From Cristatella mucedo (lineage: Eukaryota > Bryozoa > Phylactolaemata > Cristatellidae), in assembly GCA_009760855.2 (NCBI GenBank), contig WPIO01000069.1, forward strand, positions 369,001 to 429,000: 60,000 nt of DNA, written 5' to 3'. Shown here in pieces: positions 21,171 through 30,699 of this stretch. Numbering within the stretch: the first letter of the stretch is position 1; each line of letters opens with the position of its first letter. Position numbers and translations under genes: made by a program. Under the pieces are notes generated by a model. The model was not told the origin of the DNA, searched no databases, and saw only the letters and a program-made list of their open reading frames with translations.

Positions 21171-22279
21171 AAGTTGCAAAGCATAGGGATATCAATCTGG
21201 TCATCCTCAGGCACTATACAAAACACGTTACTACCATTATTGCATGTGTTTCTAAAAAGCATCGTCAGTTAACCGAACGAGACAGCTGCAATGGCAGTGT
21301 CGAGTGAAACCAGCAATGTGATAACTTTTCAGGCAGTCCATGTAAAGAAAGCTTTAGGTATTCGAACACCCAGAGCAAGCTGTGTAACAGTGTCAGAAAT
21401 GAGTTGGGCAGTGTCTATACTACCAATGGAGTCGGCCGAATTCACTCATTACAGCAGCATCATAGGTCAGAGTTAGCCAGCCAGGTGAAACAGCACAAGG
21501 TACTAATTTACTCTTAAGTCAACCAAAGCAGACCAGGCGAGCACTAGAAGAAGCTCACAGTCCGAACTTCTAAAATAAATCACATATATTTGCAAAAATG
21601 CACCCAGTACAACTAGCCTGATTAATCTGTAAAGCAGAGCACTGACTGAGAGTATTGACAGCTGCTGCCCTGAAAGGCAGTCGAGCATGGCTCCCGCTCC
21701 ATAGATCAAGCCGGTAGTCTCGACCTGTGCTGACCGTCCACCAAGCACAGGTCTCCACCGGAATCACATTTTGCCCAGATCAAATTACGTCTGAACGACC
21801 CATCGGCTGCTGCAGCCTAAAGAGCAGGGCAGCTTAGCTGGCTTTAGCTTTTCCTGTCCCATATCATGCTCGAACAGAATCCTGATTCCTTCTTTCTTTG
21901 ACCTCGGTACTGTGGGAAAAACAAGGAAAATCCAAGACTAGAATGCAAAAGTAGAATTTGCTGTACAGGCCGGCTAGGAAACCAAGTCTGCAAAAAATGC
22001 GACCACTAAAAGAACTAAAGACCAGCAGCAACAACTAAACTTAATGGTAAGAACCCCTGACCAGTCGTCATAGTGTGAATGAAAAGCATCGGGCAGTTTG
22101 TCATCGGTGAACATAAATCACTGATAATCATTTATGTCGCATGCATGCAGTTTGCCTGATAATCATTTATGTCGCATGCATGTAGTTTGCTCTGATGCAT
22201 TCAACTGCCTTGCAGGAAACTGCCTATACAGCTTCATACACCAGACTGTTGGTATAAAAAAGCCCTGCCCTGAGACAGC
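21171..22279. other. Unassigned; possible minus-strand exon-like frame
   Basis: The minus-strand frame around 21590-21724 contains VETTGLIYGAGAMLDCLSGQ, which looks protein-like. A good acceptor (cctgctctttag) lies upstream at about 21817. No protein family was recognised and no convincing donor was found. A direct duplication of the word gataatcatttatgtcgcatgcatg occurs near 22123-22185. Confidence 0.25.
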
Positions 22280-22412
22280 TGTGATTACTACTCATGCTGT
22301 TTATCAAGCATGATACCACTCACCATTCGATCGCATTTCCATTGCAGCAAATGTAAAGCACATTGAAACAGAGTTCTTTAAGGGCCCTTTAGCAAATGTA
22401 TTATTATTATAA
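22280..22412 (+). repeat. LINE-A 3' end
   Basis: Contains the words atgctgtttatcaagcatgataccactcaccattcgatcgcat, gcagcaaatgtaaagcac, gagttctttaagggccctttagcaa and an attattattat tail. It has several substitutions in the stem. Confidence 0.8.
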
Positions 22413-23280
22413 TGATTACTAGAAGCCGGCTTAGTCGAACAGAATGTACTGGGATCACTGATATGGCAGGCAAGCCTACTCCAAAAAAATACTTCACCGA
22501 ACAGTACCACATAACAAAAGTACCCAGTCGACAGACGCAACGGAAGTATCTTTCAAGTACATTCGATCCCTACCTTGTTCATCTAGGGGTTACTCTTGCT
22601 CTGCTGCCTGCTTGGTCGTCATCAGAAAGTACCAATAAAGTGCAGGCCCGGTGCTGTTGGCATCAACAATCAGTAGCTACCCTGCCACATGCTACAACAG
22701 TTAAACAGGTAAATATTGAAACAAAAGCTGCATGAGAGGAGCAACGATGTAACAATTGTGAACACGTAGGGCAGAGGCAGAAGGTCTAGGAATATGTAGA
22801 CAGCTCAGGCTGCTTCTGAAAATCCTGTGGGCTCCACAAGCCCAGCAGATCAGTAGATAAGATGAGAAATGCCTGTGAGGCAAGGGCTACACCACATGGT
22901 CAGTGTTGCCCACAAGGACAACACATTAGTCGGCCATTGATTTAAGCCAGCAGATATGAATAGCAAATCAAAGCTGGCTGGCTCATGGCACTGAAGCCAT
23001 GCCCCCCTAACCACCACATATTCAACAATCAACCAGTCTTCGAAACTGGCTCAATGTCACTGGGGAACCAGAAACTGGGGGAGTACCAAACGTCAAGCCG
23101 CAAGATATTGCTGCAGCTCCATGAGCGATGGCTTACAAGCCTTTAGCCCGACATGTAAAGCCTACTAATGGAGATTTGCAATGCAAAGGACTGCAGGCAC
23201 ATAAGAGGTGACATTTGTCCTAAAGCAGCAGACACGACCACTCACTTCCACTCGCCTGGTCACTCTCATGCATATCTAAA
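22413..23280. other. Unassigned sequence
   Basis: No recognisable gene or repeat. Frames at 22412-22735 (plus), 22701-22883 (minus) and 22850-23032 (minus) have no recognisable features. Confidence 0.4.
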
Positions 23281-23455
23281 AAAAAAATCGCAGCTGATTA
23301 AACAGCCTCTTTAGTATTGCGACAGAAGAGCCTTTACGGCTATCACCACCGCTTGCAGTGGCGATAAGGGATCGCCCACCGCAGGAATCGAACCCACGAC
23401 CTCGGGACCGAGGTCGTGAAAGCAACCACCTTACCTAGTGTGCCATCACGGCTCA
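23281..23455 (-). repeat. SINE-1 copy (tRNA-derived)
   Basis: On the minus strand it starts TGAGCCGTGATGGCACACTAGG, an A-box-like block, and has B box GGGTTCGATTCC. A body with atcgccactgcaagcggtggtgatagccgtaaaggctct follows, ending aggctgtttaatcagct plus an A/T-rich tail. Between the boxes lies a perfect palindrome, CACGACCTCGG-GA-CCGAGGTCGTG (23395-23418), where a tRNA would have its anticodon arm. Confidence 0.92.
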
Positions 23456-23936
23456 CCAATACATATCTACACGTCCTAGCACACGCCGAACTAAGCTTCA
23501 TTTTAAATAGCACAGCTACATTTGAGTCACTTTCAACGGTTGCCGAACAAGTGGATCAGCCAATCCTAAAATACGGCTATCTTAAAGGAGGCTCAACATG
23601 CGAGTTATTTAGCTGAGAAATGCACACCTAGTTAGCAGCTGCTTTGCAAATTGCAACCCAATCCACAGCTACAAGGAAAGCAAGATGACGAAGTCTGCAT
23701 ATTAATATGTTTCTTGCCTGTCCCACCGAAGTGCAACTCTCAAACTGCAAAATGTTCGATTTAATGAGCTCAACAGGAAAGGTAACATTGAGCATTTTAA
23801 CTAAGATGATCGATATTGTGTGGGTATGTAGCAGCAGCTTAGCTCACTGCCCTGGATTAAAAAGCAGTTTCTGGACCCAAGCTCAGTGTAAAAAACAGCA
23901 CTCGCGACTGCTGCTTGATCACAGCAGACGTTCATA

Positions 23937-24060
23937 AGAATAACAACAATAAATGCATATAACCCCCTTGAGAGAACTGAATCTCTCTAGGCACTTTACG
24001 GATACTGCATTTAAAGCACTAGCAAATGTTTAGTGGTAGCATAGCATCTGCAAGCAGCAG
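23937..24060 (-). repeat. LINE-A 3' end
   Basis: Reverse orientation: aataacaacaataaatgcatataa tail, then ccttgagagaactgaatctctctaggcactttacg, matching the stem-loop with eroded outer arms. Confidence 0.75.
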
Positions 24061-24317
24061 GCCTAGTGAAAGCAGGTAGGTTCATGAGGACGAATCATAA
24101 ATACCTGACTAAATGCTGTAATAAACAGCTGTGCTCATGACAAAACATGGATGGAGCTGGAACCTGAAAGCACAGCTCACGAGTCGCAGGTGCTGCACAC
24201 ATAGGCACAGGTTTGCAGCCTGTAACAAAGCACGACAGCAATCGAGGGCCCCCAAACTCCAATAAAACAAGTGCATTTCGTTTATATAAACCAGTCCATT
24301 CCACAACCCAGGAGAGG

Positions 24318-24340
24318 CATGTGTGTGTGTGTATGTGCAT
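24318..24340. repeat. Short (GT)n microsatellite
   Basis: gtgtgtgtgtgtatgtg, impure. Confidence 0.8.
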
Positions 24341-24400
24341 GAGTCTGTGCTCACTGGCACATGTGTAGGTTGGAGCGACGAAGAGATACAAAGATCTTAC

Positions 24401-24480
24401 CGGTGTGTACCATTGGTAGTATTTACACAGGCCGATGAGCAGCGTTTCACAGTGCCGAGTTGAAGACCTCGGATCGGCAG
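24401..24480 (-). CDS. Candidate internal exon (unknown protein)
   Basis: On the minus strand, tgttatcttttcaatgaag precedes an 80-bp open stretch that ends at accg|gtaagatc. It reads, after completing one codon, ADPRSSTRHCETLLIGLCKY and YQWYTP. Its start phase (needs one base from the previous exon) and end phase (0) fit the candidate first exon at 30618-30684, which ends with one spare base. No protein family was recognised, so this is a weak prediction based only on splice consensus and phase. Confidence 0.25.
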
Positions 24481-24489
24481 CTTCATTGA

Positions 24490-25372
24490 AAAGATAACAG
24501 TGGGTTGTATGCATTGAAGGCCAGTTGACTGGCAGCAGGCCAGGTCAGGCAACCGGCTCGGACAAGCGATATGCCGAGCCGGCTGGGCTAGGCAGGTGAA
24601 CCCTGCGGTCGACTATTCGGCAATTAAAAAAAGTAGACTAGTGCAACACGGATGAGTCACTCACTCACGAGCCGACGTGAGCACTAGCAAAGGCATTCAG
24701 CTCTCCGGTTCGAAGACCTAATCCAGACCCTTACAAATTACTGCAGTCAATATTTAAACGAAGAGGTTGAATGATGCCAGAACTGCCGGCCTAGCTGGGC
24801 TTCAAGGGAAAGCTAAAGCGATCTGTTGTTTAAAAGTCTACACTGGCGACAATGATCAAATGCTGTAACAGATACTAATAAAATAATGCAAAGCTTACTT
24901 CAGGGGTCAAGCGTCTTTAAAATAACTACGGATACCCTTCGACGCATTCTGTTCATGACCGACATGGCTGCCGGCCCATGGCTCACCGCGTGCTCAGGTT
25001 GAGCCGGCATGCCTGCGTGCGTGCGAGTCCCACGAACCAGATTCTATGGCCGGCAATCAAACTTACCTAAATCTCCGAAAAACAGAATTGCGACAAAAAA
25101 TGTCAGCAGTAAGTTACGAGTTCACCTTGCAAGCTACGGAACGCTTCTAACACGTGCCAAGTCTGCCGCTCCATCGCACACCCGCGGACTGCCGGTTGTA
25201 TGTGACGTCAGTTCCGCTGAGGGTAACCGCCGGTTTATCCGATTAAGCGGTTTACTCATTCTAAAGGCTAACAACGTAATTAAGTGTTAATATTGAATAA
25301 TAAAAATTTTGATATCACAAATTCTTGCTTGCAGGGACCTGGTAAGTATACATTTTCGATGGGCGGTCTACA
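24490..25372. other. Unassigned sequence upstream of the LTR element
   Basis: Moderately GC-rich. The frame 25009-25290 has no recognisable product. On the minus strand a short ATG frame (MERQTWHVLEAFRSLQ) ends at a caag|gtgaac donor-like site near 25123, which is too little to call an exon. Confidence 0.35.
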
Positions 25373-25376
25373 GTAC

Positions 25377-26426
25377 TGTAGCGCCCTGCTGGCTTTGGCT
25401 GAATTTTAGCGCGAACAAGAGCTGTTCGGCGGCGGGCTAGAGCCCCTTTGTCCTGGAGCAGTGAGCCAGAGAGGAGCGTCAGTGCGGTTAGAGAGGAAGC
25501 GCTTAGGAGCAGGCCAGGAAGCTCGGAGACGAGCAGCGGCGATTCGGCCTTTAGAATTGGTCCGATACTCGCGGAAGCTGCTGATAGATGTTGGCTGGCC
25601 TGTCAACCCCCGCCTTCCCTCTTCCTAGGAAAGAAGCGTCTGGAACCCATTCGCCATTCAAGCTGGACGGAGGTGCCCTGCCAGTGGCCTGGGAACGGTG
25701 AGCTGGCATTTTGTGTGTTCATTCGTGTTTTGTGTTTCTTTTGTGTCGTGTGTGTGCGCGCTAGCACGTGCTCTCGGCATAGGGATTTGCCGGCGCGAGC
25801 TAGGCGTAGTTGGCGTGTGTGGAGCTCTAGTTCACCGGGTAGGGTTTAGGCTCCGGGTCGCGCTTCAGTGTGGAGAAGTATTTCCTCCGCAGGAGTGCTT
25901 GAGTTGGCGTGTGTGGAGTATTCCGGTCGCACTGGTGGAAACCGAGTTCTAGTTCACCGGGTAGGGTTTAGACTCCGGTTCGCACTTCAGTGTGGAGAAG
26001 TACTCCCTCCGCTCGAGTGTTTAAGTTGGCGTGTTTGGGGTATTCCCTCGGCACAGGTGGGAACGGATTCCTAGTTCACCGGTTAGGGTTTAGGGTCCGG
26101 GTCGCGCTTAGTGTAGAGGAGTATTCCCTCCGCAAGAGTGTTGAACGTGCGAGGAGTGTGGAGATAAAGCTGAACTAGACGCGCAGTGACTTTGTGCGCT
26201 TGCGAATAAAGTTCAGTAAAATCCCCAATTTGTGTGTCTTGCTTCCAATTCACGCCGCGGACTCACGACCCCCTTTAGTAACGGTAAGCAGGTCAGCGCC
26301 AGAAACGCTCGTTTCGTGGCGGCCAGCTTATTGCGCGTAGGCGCGCACCGAACGGCATTAGGCGATAGGCTACGCCGCTAGGTAAGCGGCAGGTCAAGCT
26401 TACCCCGCCGAGCCTTCGGCGTTACA
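25377..26426 (+). mobile_element. 5' LTR (1050 bp), lacking the promoter block
   Basis: It starts TGTAGCGCC and ends GGCGTTACA, terminal inverted repeats with one mismatch. It contains three 122-bp-period subrepeats (25808-26150) and a polyA signal AATAAA at 26205-26210. Compared with the 3' LTR it lacks 268 bp after position 25699. Confidence 0.95.
25808..26150 (+). repeat. 122-bp tandem subrepeats within the 5' LTR
   Basis: ctagttcaccgg recurs at 25827, 25949 and 26071, an exact 122-bp period. Each unit contains tagggttta and tgtggagaagtayt-type words. The first unit is shorter at its start. The same array is in the 3' LTR at about 28199-28540. Confidence 0.95.
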
Positions 26427-26429
26427 TTT

Positions 26430-26447
26430 TGGCGCCCGAACGGGGAC
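26430..26447 (+). promoter_or_regulatory. Primer-binding site
   Basis: tggcgcccgaacggggac begins three bases after the 5' LTR. It differs at one base from the well-known site complementary to the 3' end of tRNA-Lys, so a lysine tRNA is the probable primer for minus-strand DNA synthesis. Confidence 0.9.
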
Positions 26448-26622
26448 TTGTCAAATTGCAGGTAGGATCCTAGGACGAGAAATTCCGCAGGAGGCGGCTT
26501 GCTTGAGTAGGTCTCCTGAATTAGTCTTGTAGGCGTGTAAATTGGATCGAGCAAAAAAGAGTGTGTAGTTTTAACGTGAGAGGTAGGGACATTTTCTGTG
26601 CAAGTAAATCGAAACGCCCAAA

Positions 26623-27137
26623 ATGAGCCATTCTCATCAGGCTGTAGCGGGTGGGAGTAGCGCGGCAGCAGGCGCTAGGGAAGCACCTGACGCAGCTATG
26701 TAGGTGGACGCGTGCAGCAGATGGTAAAAATCGCTCTGCTGAAAGCTAGCGCGGACGCGAACGCTCGGCAGCAGCCGCTGCACCAAGCTGCGCCGCAAAT
26801 TGTTTCCTCCGAATTTCTTCGCCGAGCTGATTGGCGTGAGTACTGCCAATATCGTGCTGTGTTTCCTCGGTGAGAAACCGGAATTTCGATTAGATGTCTG
26901 CAGGAGTATAAATCACAGGAGCTGTCGGTGGTCACGAAGAGCTGGCGTCGACGGAAGAAGCTACGAGACGTCATCTCCCCAAAGGCCGCTTTACGGAAGG
27001 AGACTGAGGTTCAACATCGTTTGCGTGGCACTTTCCGTTTAAGAGCGGGCACTAACATGCATGTTCTTGTAGACGAACGCCAACCACCGAATGGCCCAAC
27101 TGAGATTTCATGCTATTCATTCTGTGGCTCGGCCTGA
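26623..27137 (+). pseudogene. Broken Gag-like frame of the LTR element
   Basis: ATG at 26623 in a good position after the primer site opens MSHSHQAVAGGSSAAAGARE and is stopped by TAG at about 26700. Shifted frames beyond it (26800-27042 and 26928-27137) read as protein-like segments such as WRRRKKLRDVISPKAALRKE, but no Gag domain or zinc knuckle is visible. I infer a decayed gag because of its place between primer site and 3' LTR. Confidence 0.5.
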
Positions 27138-27501
27138 GGAGCAGGCCGACGCCAGACATTCGACGACGTTGGGAAGGAGAGAAGTGGAGCGCCGCGATCG
27201 CTCCTACCGGAATGAACGGCTTAAGACGAACCACAACCTAGCGCGCGGCTTCAGCGCTAGGTAGTGCCTCGACGAGGGCGTTCCGCTTTTTTTTTCTCCG
27301 GAAAATTGAAAGCTGAAAGCTAAGGAAGGGGCCGGAGTTTTTTTTTTGGTGCGCCGCCCAATGAATCACTGGCACGTCGCGATGTTAGGTTATGCATAAT
27401 TACGAGTGATTGTTGCGTTGATTGTGTGCAAGTGTGAGCTTGGCAGCTTGGGTAGCTTAGAGGGCAGATCCGAGGTCGGATCTTCCCGTGGTCGATAGGT
27501 T

Positions 27502-28819
27502 TGTAGCGCCCTGCTGGCTTTGGCTGAATTTTAGCGCGAACAAGAGCTGTTCGGCGGCGGGCTAGAGCCCCTTTGTCCTGGAGCAGTGAGCCAGAGAGGA
27601 GCGTCAGTGCGGTTAGAGAGGAAGCGCTTAGGAGCAGGCCAGGAAGCTCGGAGACGAGCAGCGGCGATTCGGCCTTTAGAATTGGTCCGATACTCGCGGA
27701 AGCTGCTGATAGATGTTGGCTGGCCTGTCAACCCCCGCCTTCCCTCTTCCCAAGAAAGAAGCGTCTGGAACCCATTCGCCATTCAAGCTGGACGGAGGTG
27801 CCCTGCCAGTGGCCTGGGAACGGTAGTCATTCCTTTCCGTAATGGGCCAAGGTGTCCGGGCCCAATACCACTAAGCTCTTGCCCCATTGTCTCAGCCAAG
27901 TATTTAAGAGTCGAGCGACGCTCGCTCTGTGTCTTTTGCCTCGTGTCTTTTTGTCTGTGGTCTTCTGTCTTTGGTCCGGCTCCGCCGTCGGACTCGTTTT
28001 CTCTGGAAGCGAGGGAGGAGGGCGGGCTGTTCGCCAGCGATTGTCGGAACAGGACTCGGTGGAACCCCACCGAACACGGTCGTATCGCGCCCGAGCTGGC
28101 ATTTTGTGTGTTCATTCGTGTTTTGTGTTTCTTTTGTGTCGTGTGTGTGCGCGCTAGCACGTGCTCTCGGCATAGGGATTTGCCGGCGCGAGCTAGGCGT
28201 AGTTGGCGTGTGTGGAGCTCTAGTTCACCGGGTAGGGTTTAAGCTCCGGGTCGCGCTTCAGTGTGGAGAAGTATTTCCTCCGCAGGAGTGCTTGAGTTGG
28301 CGTGTGTGGAGTATTCCGGTCGCACTGGTGGGAACCGAGTTCTAGTTCACCGGGTAGGGTTTAGACTCCGGTTCGCACTTCAGTGTGGAGAAGTACTCCC
28401 TCCGCTCGAGTGTTTAAGTTGGCGTGTTTGGGGTATTCCCTCGGCACAGGTGGGAACGGATTCCTAGTTCACCGGTTAGGGTTTAGGGTCCGGGTCGCGC
28501 TTAGTGTAGAGGAGTATTCCCTCCGCAAGAGTGTTGAACGTGCGAGGAGTGTGGAGATAAAGCTGAACTAGACGCGCAGCGACTTTGTGCGCTTGCGAAT
28601 AAAGTTCAGTAAAATCCCCAATTTATGTGTCTTGCTTCCAATTCACGCCGCGGACTCACGACCCCTTTTAGTAACGGTAAGCAGGTCAGCGCCAGAAACG
28701 CTCGTTTCGTGGCGGCCAGCTTATTGCGCGTAGGCGCGCACCGAACGGCATTAGGCGATAGGCTACGCCGCTAGGTAAGCGGCAGGTCAAGCTTACCCCG
28801 CCGAGCCTTCGGCGTTACA
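27502..28819 (+). mobile_element. 3' LTR (1318 bp), full-length form
   Basis: Same termini as the 5' LTR plus the extra block 27825-28092. That block carries TATTTAAG at 27901-27908, a plausible TATA-type core promoter, followed by a T-rich stretch. AATAAA is at 28599-28604. Because it keeps the promoter block, this LTR could in principle still start transcription outward into 28.8 kb and beyond. Confidence 0.95.
27901..27908 (+). promoter_or_regulatory. TATA-like motif in the 3' LTR
   Basis: tatttaag lies in the 268-bp block unique to the 3' LTR, about 690 bp upstream of the LTR's AATAAA. The position fits a U3 promoter, but use is not shown. Confidence 0.5.
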
Positions 28820-28823
28820 GTAC

Positions 28824-29439
28824 TAAACGCAGGGCTGCACCGCGCCCTTCGTACGCCGCCCACGTTAATTGCAGGCTCGTCCGTTTCCTACAATGTCGGC
28901 TTGTCTTTGCATGGTGAATCAACTAGCCATCAATCGTGGAACATTCTAGAAGTCATTAGCCTTTCAATGAGTGTCGCCCCTCCGACACGTATGCAGTGAA
29001 GTGTTTCGTTAATCCCTTCTCAAAGCTGAGCAGGTCGTCCAACTGTACACGATCTCGCCTCGCGCCACGAGCAACTCGACGCTATGCACATGTATGCCAC
29101 CCGCGTGAATGCTGTTAACTTTAATGTTCAAAGAAGCGCTGGCATACCATTGTAGCAGCGGGGATTTCAGTCGGATGTCCGCCCGAGCAGGCCTTACGCT
29201 CTCTGTGTGGGTGGGGCTTACCTTCATTGGCGGAGCTGCGGCGCCTTCAGCCCCTTTCCGGTGCTTCGCCGACAGTGAGGCGGCAGTGTCGTCTATTGGA
29301 ATTCGCAGCCAGGATTAGTTGTTATTGATCTGTTAATCTAAGCACATAGCTTGCCACGCCAACCATTTTGGCTAGGCATTAGTTCAGGGATAGGCCCGCG
29401 TAGGCTGTCTGAACAAAACTCACTACTGTCGAACGTAGT
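28824..29439. other. Unassigned sequence downstream of the LTR element
   Basis: No recognisable repeat or gene. Frames at 29009-29227 (minus) and 29109-29318 (plus) are antisense to each other and have no recognisable features. Confidence 0.4.
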
Positions 29440-29690
29440 GACGTCCCATGACAGAAGAAATTAAAGAGAAGCTTAAAACGTACCTGCTTATTACAGCATT
29501 CGGTGGGTCTTAGTGAGTTTTTCTTCGTGAGCACGTTCCTGCTTACACTGTGCCTGCTGATCTCGGATGTTACAATCACTCATTTGGTAATGCTTTTTTC
29601 TTGTGGCATTACAGTATCTGTGAAGTGCCTAGAAAGATATTAAAATCTCTGAGGGGGCTACAAAAGCGTATCATCATTATTATGAACAGT
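29440..29690 (+). repeat. LINE-A C-terminus and 3'UTR
   Basis: LKTYLLITAFGGS followed by TAG matches the [14 protein letters not shown] end of LINE-A. The 3'UTR follows with tctgtgaagtgcctagaaagatattaaaatctctgag and a catcattattat tail. The middle of the 3'UTR is shortened. Confidence 0.8.
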
Positions 29691-29995
29691 AGTATGCTCA
29701 ACCGTTTTACCAGCACTTAATTCTCTGGGGCATCTCACCATATGCATTTGCTCAGTTTTGGTGAGTTATTCCTTTCCATCATCGTTTCACCTACCTTTGA
29801 GAAACCGTTAATTCACTAACTATGGCCTCTACGCTCTACATAGTGAGCCAGATTGTGGCTCAAAGCAGCCTGTCTTATCGTCTGCTGTGCCTATGGTAGG
29901 CATAGGGCAATCACGCACAAGCTCCAGACGACTATTTGCTAGCGTTTCTTCTGTGGGGCTTTTAGTTTTGAGCGGGTTGTGCATGATGGCTTTAC

Positions 29996-29997
<2 letters not shown>

Positions 29998-30040
<43 letters not shown>

Positions 30041-30075
30041 CGTGCGTGTGTGCGTGTTTGCGTGTGTGTGTGTGT

Positions 30076-30165
<90 letters not shown>

Positions 30166-30180
30166 CTTTCTGTCTCTCTA
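29998..30180 (+). repeat. Compound (TG)n-(TC)n microsatellite
   Basis: About 80 bp of TG, impure near its middle, is followed by about 80 bp of pure TC and an impure end. Open frames through it encode only VC/SL runs and are not genes. Confidence 0.98.
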
Positions 30181-30617
30181 TTTAATACATATTTAGGGAC
30201 TGGAGTGTTCAATATACAACCATTCAAACGCCTTGAATCGGTTATACTCAGGCAATAGGCAAAAACAGTGTGTAATTACGCATACGATACACCAAAGTCG
30301 TCCTTACAACGCTAAAATCTGGGCCTGAGGACCCGAAACATATATACGATTTGGCAGCAGCCACATAGCTGTTCCTTTCGCTCATCACGAAAGGAATCTT
30401 CATGCGCCTACACGGATCCGACGGCCAACATGTAGCGGGCCAGTCACCACGGAACTTCCAGCTCTACTGCGACTTAAACCGCACCCAACTACTAACACAG
30501 CGAGCGGACAACAGAATCTTAGCGCCAGCACAGCGGCGACGGTTGATCGCCAGTAATACGTAGCCTCGAATTGCGAATGTTTCGGGTCAATTCTTCCCTC
30601 GGACACTTCACTCTTAC

Positions 30618-30684
30618 CGATTGTCACGGGTTCGACCTGGGTGATCACAATAATTCTTAATTCATCCACTGCCGGTCGTTCCAT
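30618..30684 (-). CDS. Candidate first coding exon (unknown protein)
   Basis: The minus-strand ATG at 30684 follows cttaag and opens MERPAVDELRIIVITQVEPV then TI. It runs to a strong donor, aatcg|gtaagagt, at 30618. It ends with one base of a split codon, compatible with the candidate exon at 24480-24401. No family was recognised. If both are real, the 6.1-kb intron holds the LTR element and the (TG)n-(TC)n tract is not inside it. Confidence 0.3.
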
Positions 30685-30699
30685 CTTAAGCCACACTGC

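Larger units (their letters stand above)
25373..28823 (+). mobile_element. Short LTR retroelement, with target duplication GTAC
   Basis: Two LTRs (25377-26426 and 27502-28819) begin TGTA and end TACA and are flanked by GTAC at 25373-25376 and 28820-28823. The internal part (26427-27501, 1075 bp) holds a primer site, a broken Gag-like frame and no protease, RT or integrase. It is therefore a non-autonomous or internally deleted element that depends on other copies. About seven substitutions separate the aligned 1050 bp of the LTRs, which implies a fairly recent insertion. No clear polypurine tract adjoins the 3' LTR; the nearest purine run (aaggaagggg) is about 170 bp upstream. The family (Ty3-like or other) cannot be set without pol. 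Confidence 0.95.

Noticed and set aside
27586-28242. 218-codon frame in the 3' LTR
   Set aside because: It lies within LTR regulatory sequence, is broken in the 5' LTR by the 268-bp absence, and has no domain.
29998-30180. Long VC/SL-rich open frames
   Set aside because: They are produced by (TG)n and (TC)n microsatellites. The same applies at 36013-36142, 39673-39720, 41170-41342 and 45302-45370.
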